Notes: generated by a model from the letters alone, not told the origin. A stretch of DNA of 64,000 bases from Lachnospiraceae bacterium (GCA_017938285.1 JAGBBW010000095.1:1-64000); one strand, 5' to 3'. Positions 33,595 to 43,062 are shown, numbered from the stretch's first letter. Program-made: numbers and translations.

Positions 33595-35583
33595 ATGGAA
33601 AAGAAAAAATTTTACATGACAACAGCGATTGCCTACACTTCCGGCAAGCCGCACATCGGTAACACCTATGAAGCAATTTTAGCGGACAGTATTGCACGTT
33701 TCAAGCGTTTACAGGGTTACGAAGTATTTATGCAGACCGGAACGGATGAGCATGGTCAGAAAATCGAAGAAAAGGCTGCCCAGAAGGGAATCACACCGAA
33801 GGCATTTGTTGACGAGATTGCCGGAGAAATCAAGGGTATCTGGGATTTGGTCGGAACTTCCTATGACAAGTTCATCCGTACCACCGATGCGGACCACGAA
33901 AAGCAGGTACAGAAGATTTTCAAGAAGCTTTACGACCAGGGCGATATTTACAAAGGTCACTACGAGGGTATGTACTGTACTCCTTGTGAGTCCTTTTTCA
34001 CAGCGTCCCAGTTAGTGGACGGCAAATGTCCGGACTGTGGCAGACCATGCCAGCCGGCAAAAGAAGAGGCATACTTCTTAAAGCTTAGCAATTACACCGA
34101 CCGCCTCATTGAGCACATTAACACCCATCCGGAATTTATCCAGCCGGAGTCCAGAAAGAACGAGATGATGAACAACTTCCTGCTTCCTGGACTTCAGGAC
34201 CTGTGTGTATCCAGAACTTCCTTCAAGTGGGGCATTCCGGTGGATTTCGATGACAAGCATGTCGTTTATGTGTGGATTGATGCGTTAAGCAACTATATTA
34301 CCGGTATCGGTTATGACTGCGACGGCAATTCCACCGACCAGTTTAACAAGTTCTGGCCGGCGGACCTGCACTTAATCGGTAAGGATATTTTACGTTTCCA
34401 TACGATTTACTGGCCAATCATGCTGATGGCTCTGGACCTGCCGCTTCCAAAGCAGATTTTCGGTCATCCGTGGTTACTGCAGGGCGGTGAAAAGATGAGT
34501 AAGAGTAAGGGCAACGTGCTGTACGCTGATGACCTGGCAAAGGTATTTGGCGTGGATGCCGTTCGTTACTTCGTCCTTCACGAAATGCCATTTGATAACG
34601 ATGGTGTGATTACCTGGGAGCTTTTAGTGGAGCGCTGCAATTCCGAACTTGCCAACACCCTTGGCAATCTGGTAAACCGTACTATCTCCATGAGCAACAA
34701 GTACTTCGGCGGCGTAGTAACGGACGCTGGTGTGGCGGAGGATGTGGATGCAGAATTAAAGGCTCTTGCTCTGGAAACACCGGGCAAGGTGCTGGCAAAG
34801 ATGGAAAATCTCCGTGTTGCTGACGCTATTACAGAAATTTTCACTCTGTATAAGAGATGTAACAAGTATATTGATGAAACAATGCCTTGGGCACTGGCAA
34901 AGGACGAGACAAAGCAGGCACGTTTACAGACCGTTCTTTACAACTTAATTGAGAGCATCTGCATTGGTACCAGCCTGCTGGCTCCGTTTATGCCGGAAAC
35001 CGCAGAAAAGATTTTCAAACAGTTAAATACTTCCGCAAGAGGCATTGAAGAACTGGATACCTTCGGTAAGTATGCAAATGGCACCAAGGTAACCGAAGCT
35101 CCGGAAATTTTATTCCAGAGACTGGTATTAGAAGATGTATTAAAAGTAGCAGAAGAAATCAAGGCAGCCCAGGCGGCAGAGTACGCAAAGGAAAACGGTC
35201 TGGAGCCTGTGGAAGAGAAGAAGGAGGAAGAAACCGTGATTGATATTGAAGCAAAGCCGGAAATTACGTACGATGATTTTGCAAAGCTGCAGTTCCAGGT
35301 GGGCGAAATCATTGCCTGTGAGGAAGTGAAGAAGTCCAAGAAACTCCTGTGCTCCCAGGTAAAGATTGGTTCCCAGGTGAAGCAGATTGTGTCCGGTATC
35401 AAGGCACACTATACACCAGAGCAGATGGTGGGCAAGAAGGTTATGGTTTTAGTGAACTTAAAGCCTGCGACACTGGCTGGTATTGTATCCGAAGGTATGC
35501 TGCTGTGTGCCGAGGATGAAAACGGCGAGCTGGCACTGATGACACCGGAGAAGACTATGCCGAGTGGTGCGGAAATCTGTTAA
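33595..35583 (+). CDS. metG: Methionyl-tRNA synthetase
   Basis: A 662-residue class I aminoacyl-tRNA synthetase that charges tRNA-Met. HIGN is at residues 20-23 and KMSKS at 300-304. A zinc-binding knuckle CTPC...CPDCGRPC lies in the connective domain. The anticodon-binding helical domain follows. The C-terminal tRNA-binding (EMAP-like) domain starts after an acidic linker (EEKKEEETVIDIEAKPEITYDDF). AAAGGAGAG precedes the start. Regulation is by the T-box upstream, with about 300 bp and a repeat element in between. Confidence 0.97.
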   Translation: MEKKKFYMTTAIAYTSGKPHIGNTYEAILADSIARFKRLQGYEVFMQTGTDEHGQKIEEKAAQKGITPKAFVDEIAGEIKGIWDLVGTSYDKFIRTTDADHEKQVQKIFKKLYDQGDIYKGHYEGMYCTPCESFFTASQLVDGKCPDCGRPCQPAKEEAYFLKLSNYTDRLIEHINTHPEFIQPESRKNEMMNNFLLPGLQDLCVSRTSFKWGIPVDFDDKHVVYVWIDALSNYITGIGYDCDGNSTDQFNKFWPADLHLIGKDILRFHTIYWPIMLMALDLPLPKQIFGHPWLLQGGEKMSKSKGNVLYADDLAKVFGVDAVRYFVLHEMPFDNDGVITWELLVERCNSELANTLGNLVNRTISMSNKYFGGVVTDAGVAEDVDAELKALALETPGKVLAKMENLRVADAITEIFTLYKRCNKYIDETMPWALAKDETKQARLQTVLYNLIESICIGTSLLAPFMPETAEKIFKQLNTSARGIEELDTFGKYANGTKVTEAPEILFQRLVLEDVLKVAEEIKAAQAAEYAKENGLEPVEEKKEEETVIDIEAKPEITYDDFAKLQFQVGEIIACEEVKKSKKLLCSQVKIGSQVKQIVSGIKAHYTPEQMVGKKVMVLVNLKPATLAGIVSEGMLLCAEDENGELALMTPEKTMPSGAEIC

Positions 35584-35589
35584 AACAAG

Positions 35590-35732
35590 GTTACGTAGGG
35601 AAACGCTGATGAAAGCGTTTCCCACGCCGAATTTGTGAGCGAAGCTGCAAATTCTACTGCAAATTCGTGCGATCCGCCGGAGGCTTCTAAGAAAGCAATG
35701 AATTAATCAGTGCTTCCTTAGAAAGTATTATT
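35590..35732. repeat. Palindromic repeat element after metG
   Basis: A 140-bp non-coding block of nested inverted repeats. The outer ends TAGGGAAACGCTGAT and ATCAGTGCTTCCTTA are inverted copies. Inside are GGGAAACGCTGATGAAAGCGTTTCCC (split as GGGAAACGC/GCGTTTCCC), GAATTTG/CAAATTC and TTCTAAGAAAGCAATGA against TCAGTGCTTCCTTAGAA. The architecture resembles a miniature inverted-repeat element, different in sequence from the one at 33340. Confidence 0.55.
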
Positions 35733-35758
35733 TAAAGTAATAATAGAAAAAACGACAG

Positions 35759-35806
35759 AAAACAGCAAAAGTTTCTCTTATAAAAGAAACTCTTGCTGTT
35801 TTTCTT
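35759..35806 (+). terminator. Terminator between metG and the ATPase gene
   Basis: AACAGCAAAAGTTTCT and AGAAACTCTTGCTGTT form a long stem with one mismatch, followed by TTTCTTTGTTT. Confidence 0.85.
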
Positions 35807-35841
35807 TGTTTATGCTAGTATAAAAGAAAAGGAGGGGCGAT

Positions 35842-37050
35842 ATGATAAAAAGAGAACGTTATATGATTCAGATTCGTGATTTTATGGACCGGCCGGTAGT
35901 AAAAGTATTAACCGGTATGCGCCGAAGCGGAAAAAGTGCCATGCTGGAACTGATTAAAGAAGAGCTTACGGAACGTGGGATTAGTAAGAACAACGTGATT
36001 CATATTAATTTTGAATCTTTGCGCTATGAGAAATTAAAAGAATATCATGCCCTTTATGAAGAAATATCCAGACGGACGGAAGAACTACAGGGAAAAGTAT
36101 ATATTCTGCTGGACGAAATTCAGGAAGTAACCGGCTGGGAACAGGCGATTAATTCGTTTCGTGTGGATTTTGACTGTGATATTTATGTAACAGGCTCCAA
36201 TGCCAGACTGATGTCCGGGGAGCTGGCAACGCTTCTGGCGGGACGTTACGTGGAAATCCGGATTTACCCTTTGGATTTTCAGGAATATCTGGAGTTTGCA
36301 AAAGAAAATCCAGAGGAAGCAGAGTTGAGCCGGCAGGAGCATTTTGCAAATTACTTAAGATATGGCGGACTTCCGGGAATTCACCAGATGAAATGGGAAG
36401 AAAGCCGGATTATGCAGTATTTAACGGATATTTATAATTCGGTGCTTTTAAAAGACGTAATTGCCAGAAATGGTATTCGTGATACGGCATTACTGGAAAG
36501 CATAATACATTACCTGATGGATAATGTGGGAAAGACGTTTTCAGCTAAGACAATTTCCGATTTTTTAAAAAATCAGGGACGAAAGCTGAGTACAGAAACG
36601 GTATATAATTATTTAAATGCTTTGGAATGTGCGTTTCTGATTCATAAAGCAGCAAGATTTGATATTAAAGGGAAACGTATACTGGAGACCCAGGAAAAAT
36701 ATTATCTTTCTGATTTAGGTCTGCGTCATGCGGTGTTGGGATATCGCCAGAATGATATTGCAGATTTGCTGGAGAATGTTGTTTATCTGGAGCTTTTGCG
36801 GCGGGGCTATACCGTAGCCATAGGAAAACAGGATGTAGCAGAGGTGGATTTTGTTGCAGATAAAGGAGATGACAGACTTTATATCCAGGTCTGTTATATT
36901 TTGACGCCGGAGAATATGGACCGGGAGTTTGCTTCTCTGGAAGCAATCAGGGACAATTATGAAAAAGTGGTGTTGACGATGGATACCCTGCTTGGGGTAA
37001 ACCGTGGTGGCATCCGGCAGAAGAATCTTGTGGAGTTTCTGCTGAAATAG
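35842..37050 (+). CDS. AAA+ ATPase with DUF4143 domain
   Basis: A 402-residue cytoplasmic P-loop protein. Walker A GMRRSGKS has its lysine at residue 31. Walker B is YILLDEIQEV, and the arginine-bearing sensor region VTGSNARLMSGELATLLAGRYVEIRIYPL is typical of the family. A winged-helix segment and a C-terminal restriction-endonuclease-like DUF4143 domain (YLELLRRGY...AEVDFVADKG...YIQVCY) follow. Family members are widespread and poorly understood. AAAAGGAGGGG precedes ATG. A decayed relative lies 3 kb upstream. Confidence 0.9.
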   Translation: MIKRERYMIQIRDFMDRPVVKVLTGMRRSGKSAMLELIKEELTERGISKNNVIHINFESLRYEKLKEYHALYEEISRRTEELQGKVYILLDEIQEVTGWEQAINSFRVDFDCDIYVTGSNARLMSGELATLLAGRYVEIRIYPLDFQEYLEFAKENPEEAELSRQEHFANYLRYGGLPGIHQMKWEESRIMQYLTDIYNSVLLKDVIARNGIRDTALLESIIHYLMDNVGKTFSAKTISDFLKNQGRKLSTETVYNYLNALECAFLIHKAARFDIKGKRILETQEKYYLSDLGLRHAVLGYRQNDIADLLENVVYLELLRRGYTVAIGKQDVAEVDFVADKGDDRLYIQVCYILTPENMDREFASLEAIRDNYEKVVLTMDTLLGVNRGGIRQKNLVEFLLK

Positions 37051-37076
37051 TAACTATAGAGAATGTCAGAGGGTTT

Positions 37077-37126
37077 AAAAATGGGGGTGTCGCATAAAAC
37101 AGGTTTCAGTGCGACAACCCCATTTT
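37077..37126. terminator. Bidirectional terminator between ATPase and GH32 genes
   Basis: AAAATGGGGGTGTCGCA and TGCGACAACCCCATTTTT pair with one bulge around a 15-nt loop. It can serve both convergent genes. Confidence 0.88.
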
Positions 37127-37135
37127 TATGGAGAG

Positions 37136-39520
37136 TTAATCAAAAATAGAACCCATTGTGGCAACATACAAAGATTCAATCTGTACAGTGCCATCAGCAA
37201 ATAATTCAATTCCCTGGGAATCCGGCTCTTCCGTATAAGCACGGATACTGATGGATTTGTATTCATTAAAGAATGCTTCCACCAGGGAGCGGTCAACATA
37301 AATATCCATGGTCAGTGTGCCGTTTTCATTTGGAAGATAACCGGAAACGGTATTTGTAGGAGCACCGTCACCACGATTTTCCGTACTACCATGAATCAGT
37401 TCATCTTTTACCTCATAGGTGTAAGTAGTACAATCCCATTTGCCGCCTTTTTTCAGATGTATTCCAAATTCAGAAGCAGCGCTGACATTGGCAGTCAGTC
37501 GGATATGAAGCATGTCACCCTGAACGTTTTTGAGCTTGTTATTGGCTTCTTCCAGCGTCAGATTGGTTTCGTTCAGAAGAACGGTTTCTTCCAGGGAGGT
37601 TAAGGCATCCACGGGAGTCATTTTTAAATCGGAACCGTCTTCGGATAACCAGAGTTTTCTGGCAAGTCCAACGGTATGGGCCCAGCCGGAGGCACCCTGG
37701 TCTGCGGCACTTCTCTGGTCCTGCATAATGCTGAACATAACGACATCACCGCTGACCGGATCAATAAAGGCGCTTGGACCGGTAAAGACGTTTGCACCAT
37801 AGTCCAGAAGCTTAGGAGTATTCTGGAACGATTCCTCCGGTGTAAATGTTCCGGTGTTATGGTCAAAATCGCCAAGGAAATAATAGATTTTGTTATCAGC
37901 GATGCTGGCCGGAGCAGGAGAGAAAACAAACATATATTTCGTGATTGTGCCGGATGGATTGGAAACAGGCAAAATCACCGGAAGTTCCCAGGTCTGTCCA
38001 TAGAGTCTGGACTGGTTTGGTATCTGGTAAATGGGACCCTGATAGACCCAGTTCTGTTTTACGGTACCATCAAATAAGAGCTCCAGGGTGTCTGTAGTAT
38101 ATAGCAGGGCAGTTCCGCCGCTGGAAGAAGTGCTTCCACTACAGATCAGCATATACCAGATACCGTTTTCCTGCCAGATGTGCGGGTCGCGGAATTCGCC
38201 ACGGCGTCCCTGACCATTTTTCTGGCTTATGGCCAGAGCATCACAGATAATCCAGTCAGTTAAATCAGGGTCTGTCAGGTCAGCTGGATAAGCAACACCG
38301 ATATTCTGGTTGGAAATCAGGCCTTCGTAGGAGGTAAAATCATCATTTCCGGCTGTGAAAAATAAAAGAGGAACGCCATTGACATCTAATGCGGCACCAC
38401 CGGACCATACGCCATCGGGAACGACAGAGCCTTCGGTAGGAACAATAGCTTCTTTTACCGGGGTCCAGTTTACCATATCCTCGCTAACCAGATGTCCCCA
38501 GCCGATATTGCGCCAGTAAGAACCAGTCATATTCTGCTGGAAGAACAGATGATATCTGCCGTTAAAATAAAATGGTGCATGAGGTTCGTTCATCCAGAAC
38601 TGATAAGGGCCTCCGTGATATTGGGTACGGGTGTAGTCTGTCGTCAGGATATTCTGCAGCCAGATTTCAGAAAAGTTAATTTCCGGAATAGTGACAGTGC
38701 TATAAGCTTTTTGTATCTCTTCAGAGGAAAGAGCGCAGCTGTAAAGCTTTAATTCATCAATGTATCCACTGGCTACATTCAGAAAACCTGCGGTCAGCCG
38801 TTCTCCCTCTCCGTTTCTGCCGACCAGCAGGGAACGGTTTTTTGCAGGAGCAATGGTACTGCCTGCCGGAACGGAGCGGGAAGCAGCCAGTTCGCCGTTT
38901 AAGTACAGACGCATTTCACCATTAGCTGCATCGAAAGTGGCAGAAATGTGATTCCATTCATATTTTTTCAGATTATCGCCATTGGTCCAGACAGTAAGCC
39001 AGTCAGTACCGGTACCCACCTGGAAACTGAGTCTGCCGTGTCTCTGGTAACCAAGAATAAAGCCCTGTTTTGCCTCTTTGTTTACCTGGCTGACAATTCC
39101 GGTCAGCTTATCCGTACCGTTTTCAGCAGCATTCGGATCGTCCCACTCAAAAGTACGGGGAGCCAGCCAGACACTGATGGTCAGGGAATCCCCCTGAATG
39201 GAAATATCATTCTTGTTATAGGTAAGATAAGTGGTACTGCCGTCCAGCAGAAGACAGCCGCCTTTGATTCCCTGTTCCCGCCACTGGGGGTCCTGGTCCT
39301 CTGTAAATACAGCATGGGCCAGTCCATAATTTAAATCAGTATCCGGTGCATGTCCTGAGGCGTCACTTATGGTAAGCCCTTTTCCTTCGTCAAAGGGCAG
39401 ATACAGAAGCAGATATTTATCATTGGCATCTGCTCTGTTTTTGAGAAACAGTATTCCGGCAGCTCCTATAACACAAAGAACAATCAGACATACGATTACC
39501 GGAATTATTTTTTTCTTCAT
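37136..39520 (-). CDS. Membrane-anchored LamG-GH32 fructan hydrolase
   Basis: A 794-residue extracellular protein with an N-terminal signal anchor (about residues 5-27). A LamG/concanavalin-like domain (about 38-265) is followed by a five-bladed GH32 domain and a C-terminal beta-sandwich. The catalytic motifs are WMNEPHAP (309-316), FRDPH with D445, and TWELPV with E512. Canonical GH32 enzymes have WMNDPN, so the nucleophile position is Glu (E312) here. It probably cuts inulin or levan outside the cell, feeding the nearby importer. AAAGGAGGAGAG precedes the start, directly behind a terminator-like palindrome. Confidence 0.9.
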   Translation of the reverse strand: MKKKIIPVIVCLIVLCVIGAAGILFLKNRADANDKYLLLYLPFDEGKGLTISDASGHAPDTDLNYGLAHAVFTEDQDPQWREQGIKGGCLLLDGSTTYLTYNKNDISIQGDSLTISVWLAPRTFEWDDPNAAENGTDKLTGIVSQVNKEAKQGFILGYQRHGRLSFQVGTGTDWLTVWTNGDNLKKYEWNHISATFDAANGEMRLYLNGELAASRSVPAGSTIAPAKNRSLLVGRNGEGERLTAGFLNVASGYIDELKLYSCALSSEEIQKAYSTVTIPEINFSEIWLQNILTTDYTRTQYHGGPYQFWMNEPHAPFYFNGRYHLFFQQNMTGSYWRNIGWGHLVSEDMVNWTPVKEAIVPTEGSVVPDGVWSGGAALDVNGVPLLFFTAGNDDFTSYEGLISNQNIGVAYPADLTDPDLTDWIICDALAISQKNGQGRRGEFRDPHIWQENGIWYMLICSGSTSSSGGTALLYTTDTLELLFDGTVKQNWVYQGPIYQIPNQSRLYGQTWELPVILPVSNPSGTITKYMFVFSPAPASIADNKIYYFLGDFDHNTGTFTPEESFQNTPKLLDYGANVFTGPSAFIDPVSGDVVMFSIMQDQRSAADQGASGWAHTVGLARKLWLSEDGSDLKMTPVDALTSLEETVLLNETNLTLEEANNKLKNVQGDMLHIRLTANVSAASEFGIHLKKGGKWDCTTYTYEVKDELIHGSTENRGDGAPTNTVSGYLPNENGTLTMDIYVDRSLVEAFFNEYKSISIRAYTEEPDSQGIELFADGTVQIESLYVATMGSIFD

Positions 39521-39534
39521 AGAACTCTCCTCCT

Positions 39535-39565
39535 TTAAAAAATACCCGGGCCAGCTGGCCCGGGC
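39535..39565 (-). terminator. Internal terminator between lipoprotein and GH32 genes
   Basis: CCCGGGCCAGCTGGCCCGGG (39545-39564) is a perfect 20-bp palindrome. On the minus strand it is followed by TATTTTTT and then at once by the GH32 ribosome site. Read-through would be needed for GH32 expression from the upstream promoter, giving less enzyme than lipoprotein. Confidence 0.78.
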
Positions 39566-39581
39566 AAAATGAACGGTTACA

Positions 39582-41738
39582 TTATTTCATATTTTCTGCC
39601 AGCTGCCAGGAAATATGGACTTCTTCTGCTGTAGCGCCATCTGCAACCACATCATAGAGTGTGGTGTAATCAGGTGCGGTTTCATAATAGGTAATAATTT
39701 CATCGAAAAAGGCATGTGCCCAGCCACCATCAATGACTTCATCACATAACACAAGGTACATTTCCTGACCAATATAGTTACTCAGATCCATTACATAGGT
39801 ACCCATGTCAGCCCAGGAACCACCGGCTGCCAGGCTAGGGAAATTGATGTCGGAAAAACGATTCTGTTTGTAGTATCCGATTTCCGTACCATCTGCAAGA
39901 TATACACGGACAGCGGCGGCGTTTGCTCCCATACGTACGGAAATGAAACCGGAGCCGGAAAGAACGAAGTTGGTGGATTTAATCTGCCAGCCTTCCGGTT
40001 CAGCGATACCGTTATTCCATCCATCCAGGTGGTAATATCCGGCCTGATTATATGGAAGATTTTCGCCCCAGTAAGCATTGGCGGAAATAACACCGGTGGC
40101 ATTACCGTCAAGAATACTCCAGTTGTCAGCGAGAACGGTCCAGCCGGCCAGATTTCCGGATTCAAAGCCTGGATTGGCGATGGAAGTGTTGTCATCCATT
40201 GCTACGATGGTAAAAGTGGCCTCTACGGATTTATCCTGATAGGATGTACCATAGGTTACATAGTAGTAGCCAGGGGCACTCATATCAACAGCGGTAAAAT
40301 TGTCGGAGATGTCGGCACCATTAAAAGTAACATGGAGAACCTTTATGTCGTTTACCGGAGTATCACCATAAGCAGCAGCCGCTTCGGAAAGAAAAGCAGT
40401 GACATCCACAGTACCGCAGTCTACTACCTGATGCTGAACATAGGAAGTCATGGTCAGGGAAGCAAGAGGTACCGGATAGGAATATGTGGTGTAATAATTC
40501 AGGAGTGTTGCAAGGTCATCATAGGCAACAGAAGTGTAAGTTTCGTTTTTGATGGCCTCCAGCTGTTCTACAGCGAGGGCAGAAACTTCTTCCATGGTCA
40601 GGGAAACACGGAAGTCATCTACATTAAGGAATGCAAAGCCGCTTTCTGCATTAGCGTCCACAACCTTCAGATAAACCACTTTTCCAATGTAGTCGCTGGC
40701 ATCCATATAAACACGCAGGAGGGTCAGCGCCAGTGCCGGGTCGGAGAAGTATTCATTGCGGACTACCATCAGTTCTTCATCGGTAGTACCGTCACATAAA
40801 GCAACGTAGCAGTCACCGTTACCGGCACCAATCATAAAGGAAATATAACCATCTCCAGCAAGGGTGAATTTGGAGGAACGGATGGCACCGGTCAGGTTTT
40901 CTGCGATTACACCATTATTGTTACCGTCCAGGTAGTATTCCCCATTGCCATATACAGAACGGTCAATCCAGTAATACTGGGAGGTTGGAATAACGCCGGA
41001 ACGGGAAAGGGCTGTTCCTTCCAGAGTCAGCCAGCCGGATAAATCGCCGGTTTCAAAGCTGCCGTTCTGAATGGTAGTAGAGGTTTCGTCCTCTTCGAAA
41101 GGTCTTGGACCATAGGCTTCGATCTGCTGTGAATATTCTGCCTTGGCAGCAGAAATTTCTGCATCCGTGGTACATACTTTGAATGCGTCCAGATTGATAT
41201 AAGCATAATCATTGCCGTCGTCATTATCGGTAACCTTGATATAGATGTTTTTACCGATATGGGAAGAAAGATCCACAATTTTGGTAATCAGATGATCCGT
41301 AATGAAAATTCCGTCACAGTCCTCGTTGGTAATGTGTGCAAGTGGAGTATTGTTTCCTTCTTCAAAAAATTCCACATACACTTTTTCTGTGTTTTTACCG
41401 GCACCCATTTTAAATGTAATGTATCCATTACCACCAAGCTGAAACACATCGGAGGTTAAAGTACCACGCATGGCAGGATTACCAGCGGTACATCCGGCAA
41501 AATAAAAATCACCGGACTTTTCCATAACGGCGCCATTTAATTTCTCTGTGCCAACCAGTCCACGGACATTAAATGCCGCATCTTCTTTGGTCCAGCCGGT
41601 CCATTTGCCATCTTCATGGGCGGCTTCAAAATCACCGTTTACGATGTCTGCAGGAACCTTGGTTTTTTCGCCGCATGCAGTCATCTGAAACAGCATGCTG
41701 AAAACCAGCAGAAATGATACTACTTTTTTTAACTTCAT
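39582..41738 (-). CDS. Triple-module surface lipoprotein, probable fructan binding
   Basis: A 718-residue lipoprotein (lipobox QMTAC). Three similar beta-sandwich modules are visible, opening with VNGDFEAAHEDGKWTGW, IQNGSFETGDLSGW and IANPGFESGNLAGW. Each ends with a DLSxYIGKxxYLKVxD and FxNxDxF-type segment, as in carbohydrate-binding modules of the jelly-roll kind. An Ig-like stretch (VDVTAFLSEAAAAYGDTPV...YYYVTYG) lies between modules two and three. No catalytic motif is seen. Position in the fructan locus and LacI-type operator suggest it captures fructans at the surface (inference). GAGGAGA precedes the start. Confidence 0.75.
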   Translation of the reverse strand: MKLKKVVSFLLVFSMLFQMTACGEKTKVPADIVNGDFEAAHEDGKWTGWTKEDAAFNVRGLVGTEKLNGAVMEKSGDFYFAGCTAGNPAMRGTLTSDVFQLGGNGYITFKMGAGKNTEKVYVEFFEEGNNTPLAHITNEDCDGIFITDHLITKIVDLSSHIGKNIYIKVTDNDDGNDYAYINLDAFKVCTTDAEISAAKAEYSQQIEAYGPRPFEEDETSTTIQNGSFETGDLSGWLTLEGTALSRSGVIPTSQYYWIDRSVYGNGEYYLDGNNNGVIAENLTGAIRSSKFTLAGDGYISFMIGAGNGDCYVALCDGTTDEELMVVRNEYFSDPALALTLLRVYMDASDYIGKVVYLKVVDANAESGFAFLNVDDFRVSLTMEEVSALAVEQLEAIKNETYTSVAYDDLATLLNYYTTYSYPVPLASLTMTSYVQHQVVDCGTVDVTAFLSEAAAAYGDTPVNDIKVLHVTFNGADISDNFTAVDMSAPGYYYVTYGTSYQDKSVEATFTIVAMDDNTSIANPGFESGNLAGWTVLADNWSILDGNATGVISANAYWGENLPYNQAGYYHLDGWNNGIAEPEGWQIKSTNFVLSGSGFISVRMGANAAAVRVYLADGTEIGYYKQNRFSDINFPSLAAGGSWADMGTYVMDLSNYIGQEMYLVLCDEVIDGGWAHAFFDEIITYYETAPDYTTLYDVVADGATAEEVHISWQLAENMK

Positions 41739-41792
41739 AATTGTTCTCCTCTACCTTTCTGTTAAGAATGTGAATTGGTAAGTTACAAAGGC

Positions 41793-41806
41793 GTGTAACG
41801 TTTCAC
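41793..41806. promoter_or_regulatory. LacI-type operator, left arm
   Basis: GTGTAACGTTTCAC is a near-perfect palindrome centred on CG. It is preceded by the same AAAGGC that precedes the copy at 43214. It lies just downstream of the left-arm promoter. Confidence 0.82.
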
Positions 41807-41821
41807 GGTGAGGTTGGTTTG

Positions 41822-41850
41822 AGTATAAACGATTTTGTTCATTATGTCAA
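41822..41850 (-). promoter_or_regulatory. Promoter of the lipoprotein/GH32 arm
   Basis: On the minus strand TTGACA, a 17-bp spacer and TATACT are present. The operator at 41793-41806 begins about 16 bp after the -10 box, fitting repression by blocking. Confidence 0.85.
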
Positions 41851-41939
41851 TATGTTAAATGAAAAAAATAAAAATATTCAGTAAAATGCATAAAAAATAG
41901 CTGATGAATAAAAGAAAAGTAATATGAAACCTTTCATAA

Positions 41940-41975
41940 AAAAGCCGCCACAAAAGTTAATTTTGCGGCGGCTCT
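41940..41975. terminator. Terminator of the lacI-type gene
   Basis: AGCCGCCACAAAA and TTTTGCGGCGGCT pair with one mismatch around GTTAA. A- and T-flanks lie on both sides. Confidence 0.85.
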
Positions 41976-41992
41976 GGGAAAAGAAAAAAATA

Positions 41993-42982
41993 TTATTGTT
42001 TTGTAGTTCCTCCAAATGCATAGGTGACAGGGAGACATATTAAAGAAGGAGGCAGACTGTCTTCTTTATTCAGAATCATGCCGACACAGACATCAGCAAT
42101 TTCTTCAACAGGCTGCACAATGGTGGAACAGTAAAAATCCAGATCACCAAACTGGCGTATGCCGTCAAATCCAATTACCTGGACATCTTCCGGAACATTA
42201 ATGTTCATATATTTTAAAGTATTGATAATCTGATAGGCAAGTGAGTCTGTTACACAGAAAATACCGTCAAATTCCAGCTTACCTTCTTTGATATGCTCTG
42301 AAAGAAAGTTTTCGAAGGCTGCATAAGGCGTACCGTCATCAACGATTTTTAATGTATAGGGAAGGTTCATGGATTCACAGGCGTTCACAAATCCGTCCTT
42401 TCGTTTACTTGGTTCGTTTGTGAGACGGGAACCTATTTTTAAAAATGCAAGATTTTTACAGCCGCATTCCGCCAGTTTTTCTGCGGCGAGTTTCCCGCCT
42501 CCATAGTTGTCACTGGCTACACATGGAATATGGGAACCGAAATACCGGTCAATAGAGATGAAAGGAATACTTTCGGATACTTTCAGCTCCGGATTGTAGG
42601 ACAGGCAGATAATGCCGTCTACCTTTTGCTGCTCCGCCATGATAACATAGGCCTGTTCCTGTTCCGGATCATAATCCGTGGCACACAAAAGCATTCGGTA
42701 ACCATGCTGTACCAGGGATTTATTTATACAGCTGACCAGTCTGCAGAAATAGGGACTGATCAGATTAGGAACCATGACAGCAATGGTGAAGGTTTTATTG
42801 CTTTTTAATCCTTTCGCATAATTATTGATACGGTAATTTAATTTTTGAATAGCTTCTTCTACCCTGATTCTGTAGCTTTCGCCCACGGGAATACCATTTA
42901 TAACCTTAGAAACGGTTCCAAGTGCAACTCCTGCCTCCCGGGCAACGTCTTTCATGGTAGGAGAGGAATGTTGTTTTGACAT
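41993..42982 (-). CDS. LacI-family transcriptional regulator of the fructan locus
   Basis: A 329-residue sugar-responsive DNA-binding protein. The helix-turn-helix MKDVAREAGVALGTVSKVING occupies about residues 10-30. The hinge helix is near 52-62. The periplasmic-binding-like effector domain follows (FTIAVMVPNLISPYF, DGIICLSYNP, VQVIGFDG). It sits between the two arms it probably controls, and the sites at 41793, 43063 and 43214 fit a LacI-type operator with central CG. The effector could be fructose or a fructo-oligosaccharide. AAGGGG precedes the start. Confidence 0.92.
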   Translation of the reverse strand: MSKQHSSPTMKDVAREAGVALGTVSKVINGIPVGESYRIRVEEAIQKLNYRINNYAKGLKSNKTFTIAVMVPNLISPYFCRLVSCINKSLVQHGYRMLLCATDYDPEQEQAYVIMAEQQKVDGIICLSYNPELKVSESIPFISIDRYFGSHIPCVASDNYGGGKLAAEKLAECGCKNLAFLKIGSRLTNEPSKRKDGFVNACESMNLPYTLKIVDDGTPYAAFENFLSEHIKEGKLEFDGIFCVTDSLAYQIINTLKYMNINVPEDVQVIGFDGIRQFGDLDFYCSTIVQPVEEIADVCVGMILNKEDSLPPSLICLPVTYAFGGTTKQ

Positions 42983-43062
42983 AGCGATTACCCCTTAAAG
43001 TTTTTACGTATAGTTATATTATATCGGTAAAATTTTCTTTTGTAAAGCATATTATGAAAAAT

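Noticed and set aside
40029..40799. A 256-codon open frame opposite the triple-module lipoprotein gene
   Set aside because: It is antisense to a well-supported lipoprotein gene, has no ribosome site and encodes no recognisable domain.
41793..41806. Catabolite-repression (cre) site for CcpA
   Set aside because: The spacing of the half-sites is shorter than the cre consensus, and the adjacent LacI-family gene with repeated identical sites is the simpler explanation. Dual use is not excluded.
41925..41938. ATGAAACCTTTCAT as a fourth LacI-type operator
   Set aside because: The centre is CC rather than CG, and it sits beside a terminator rather than a promoter.
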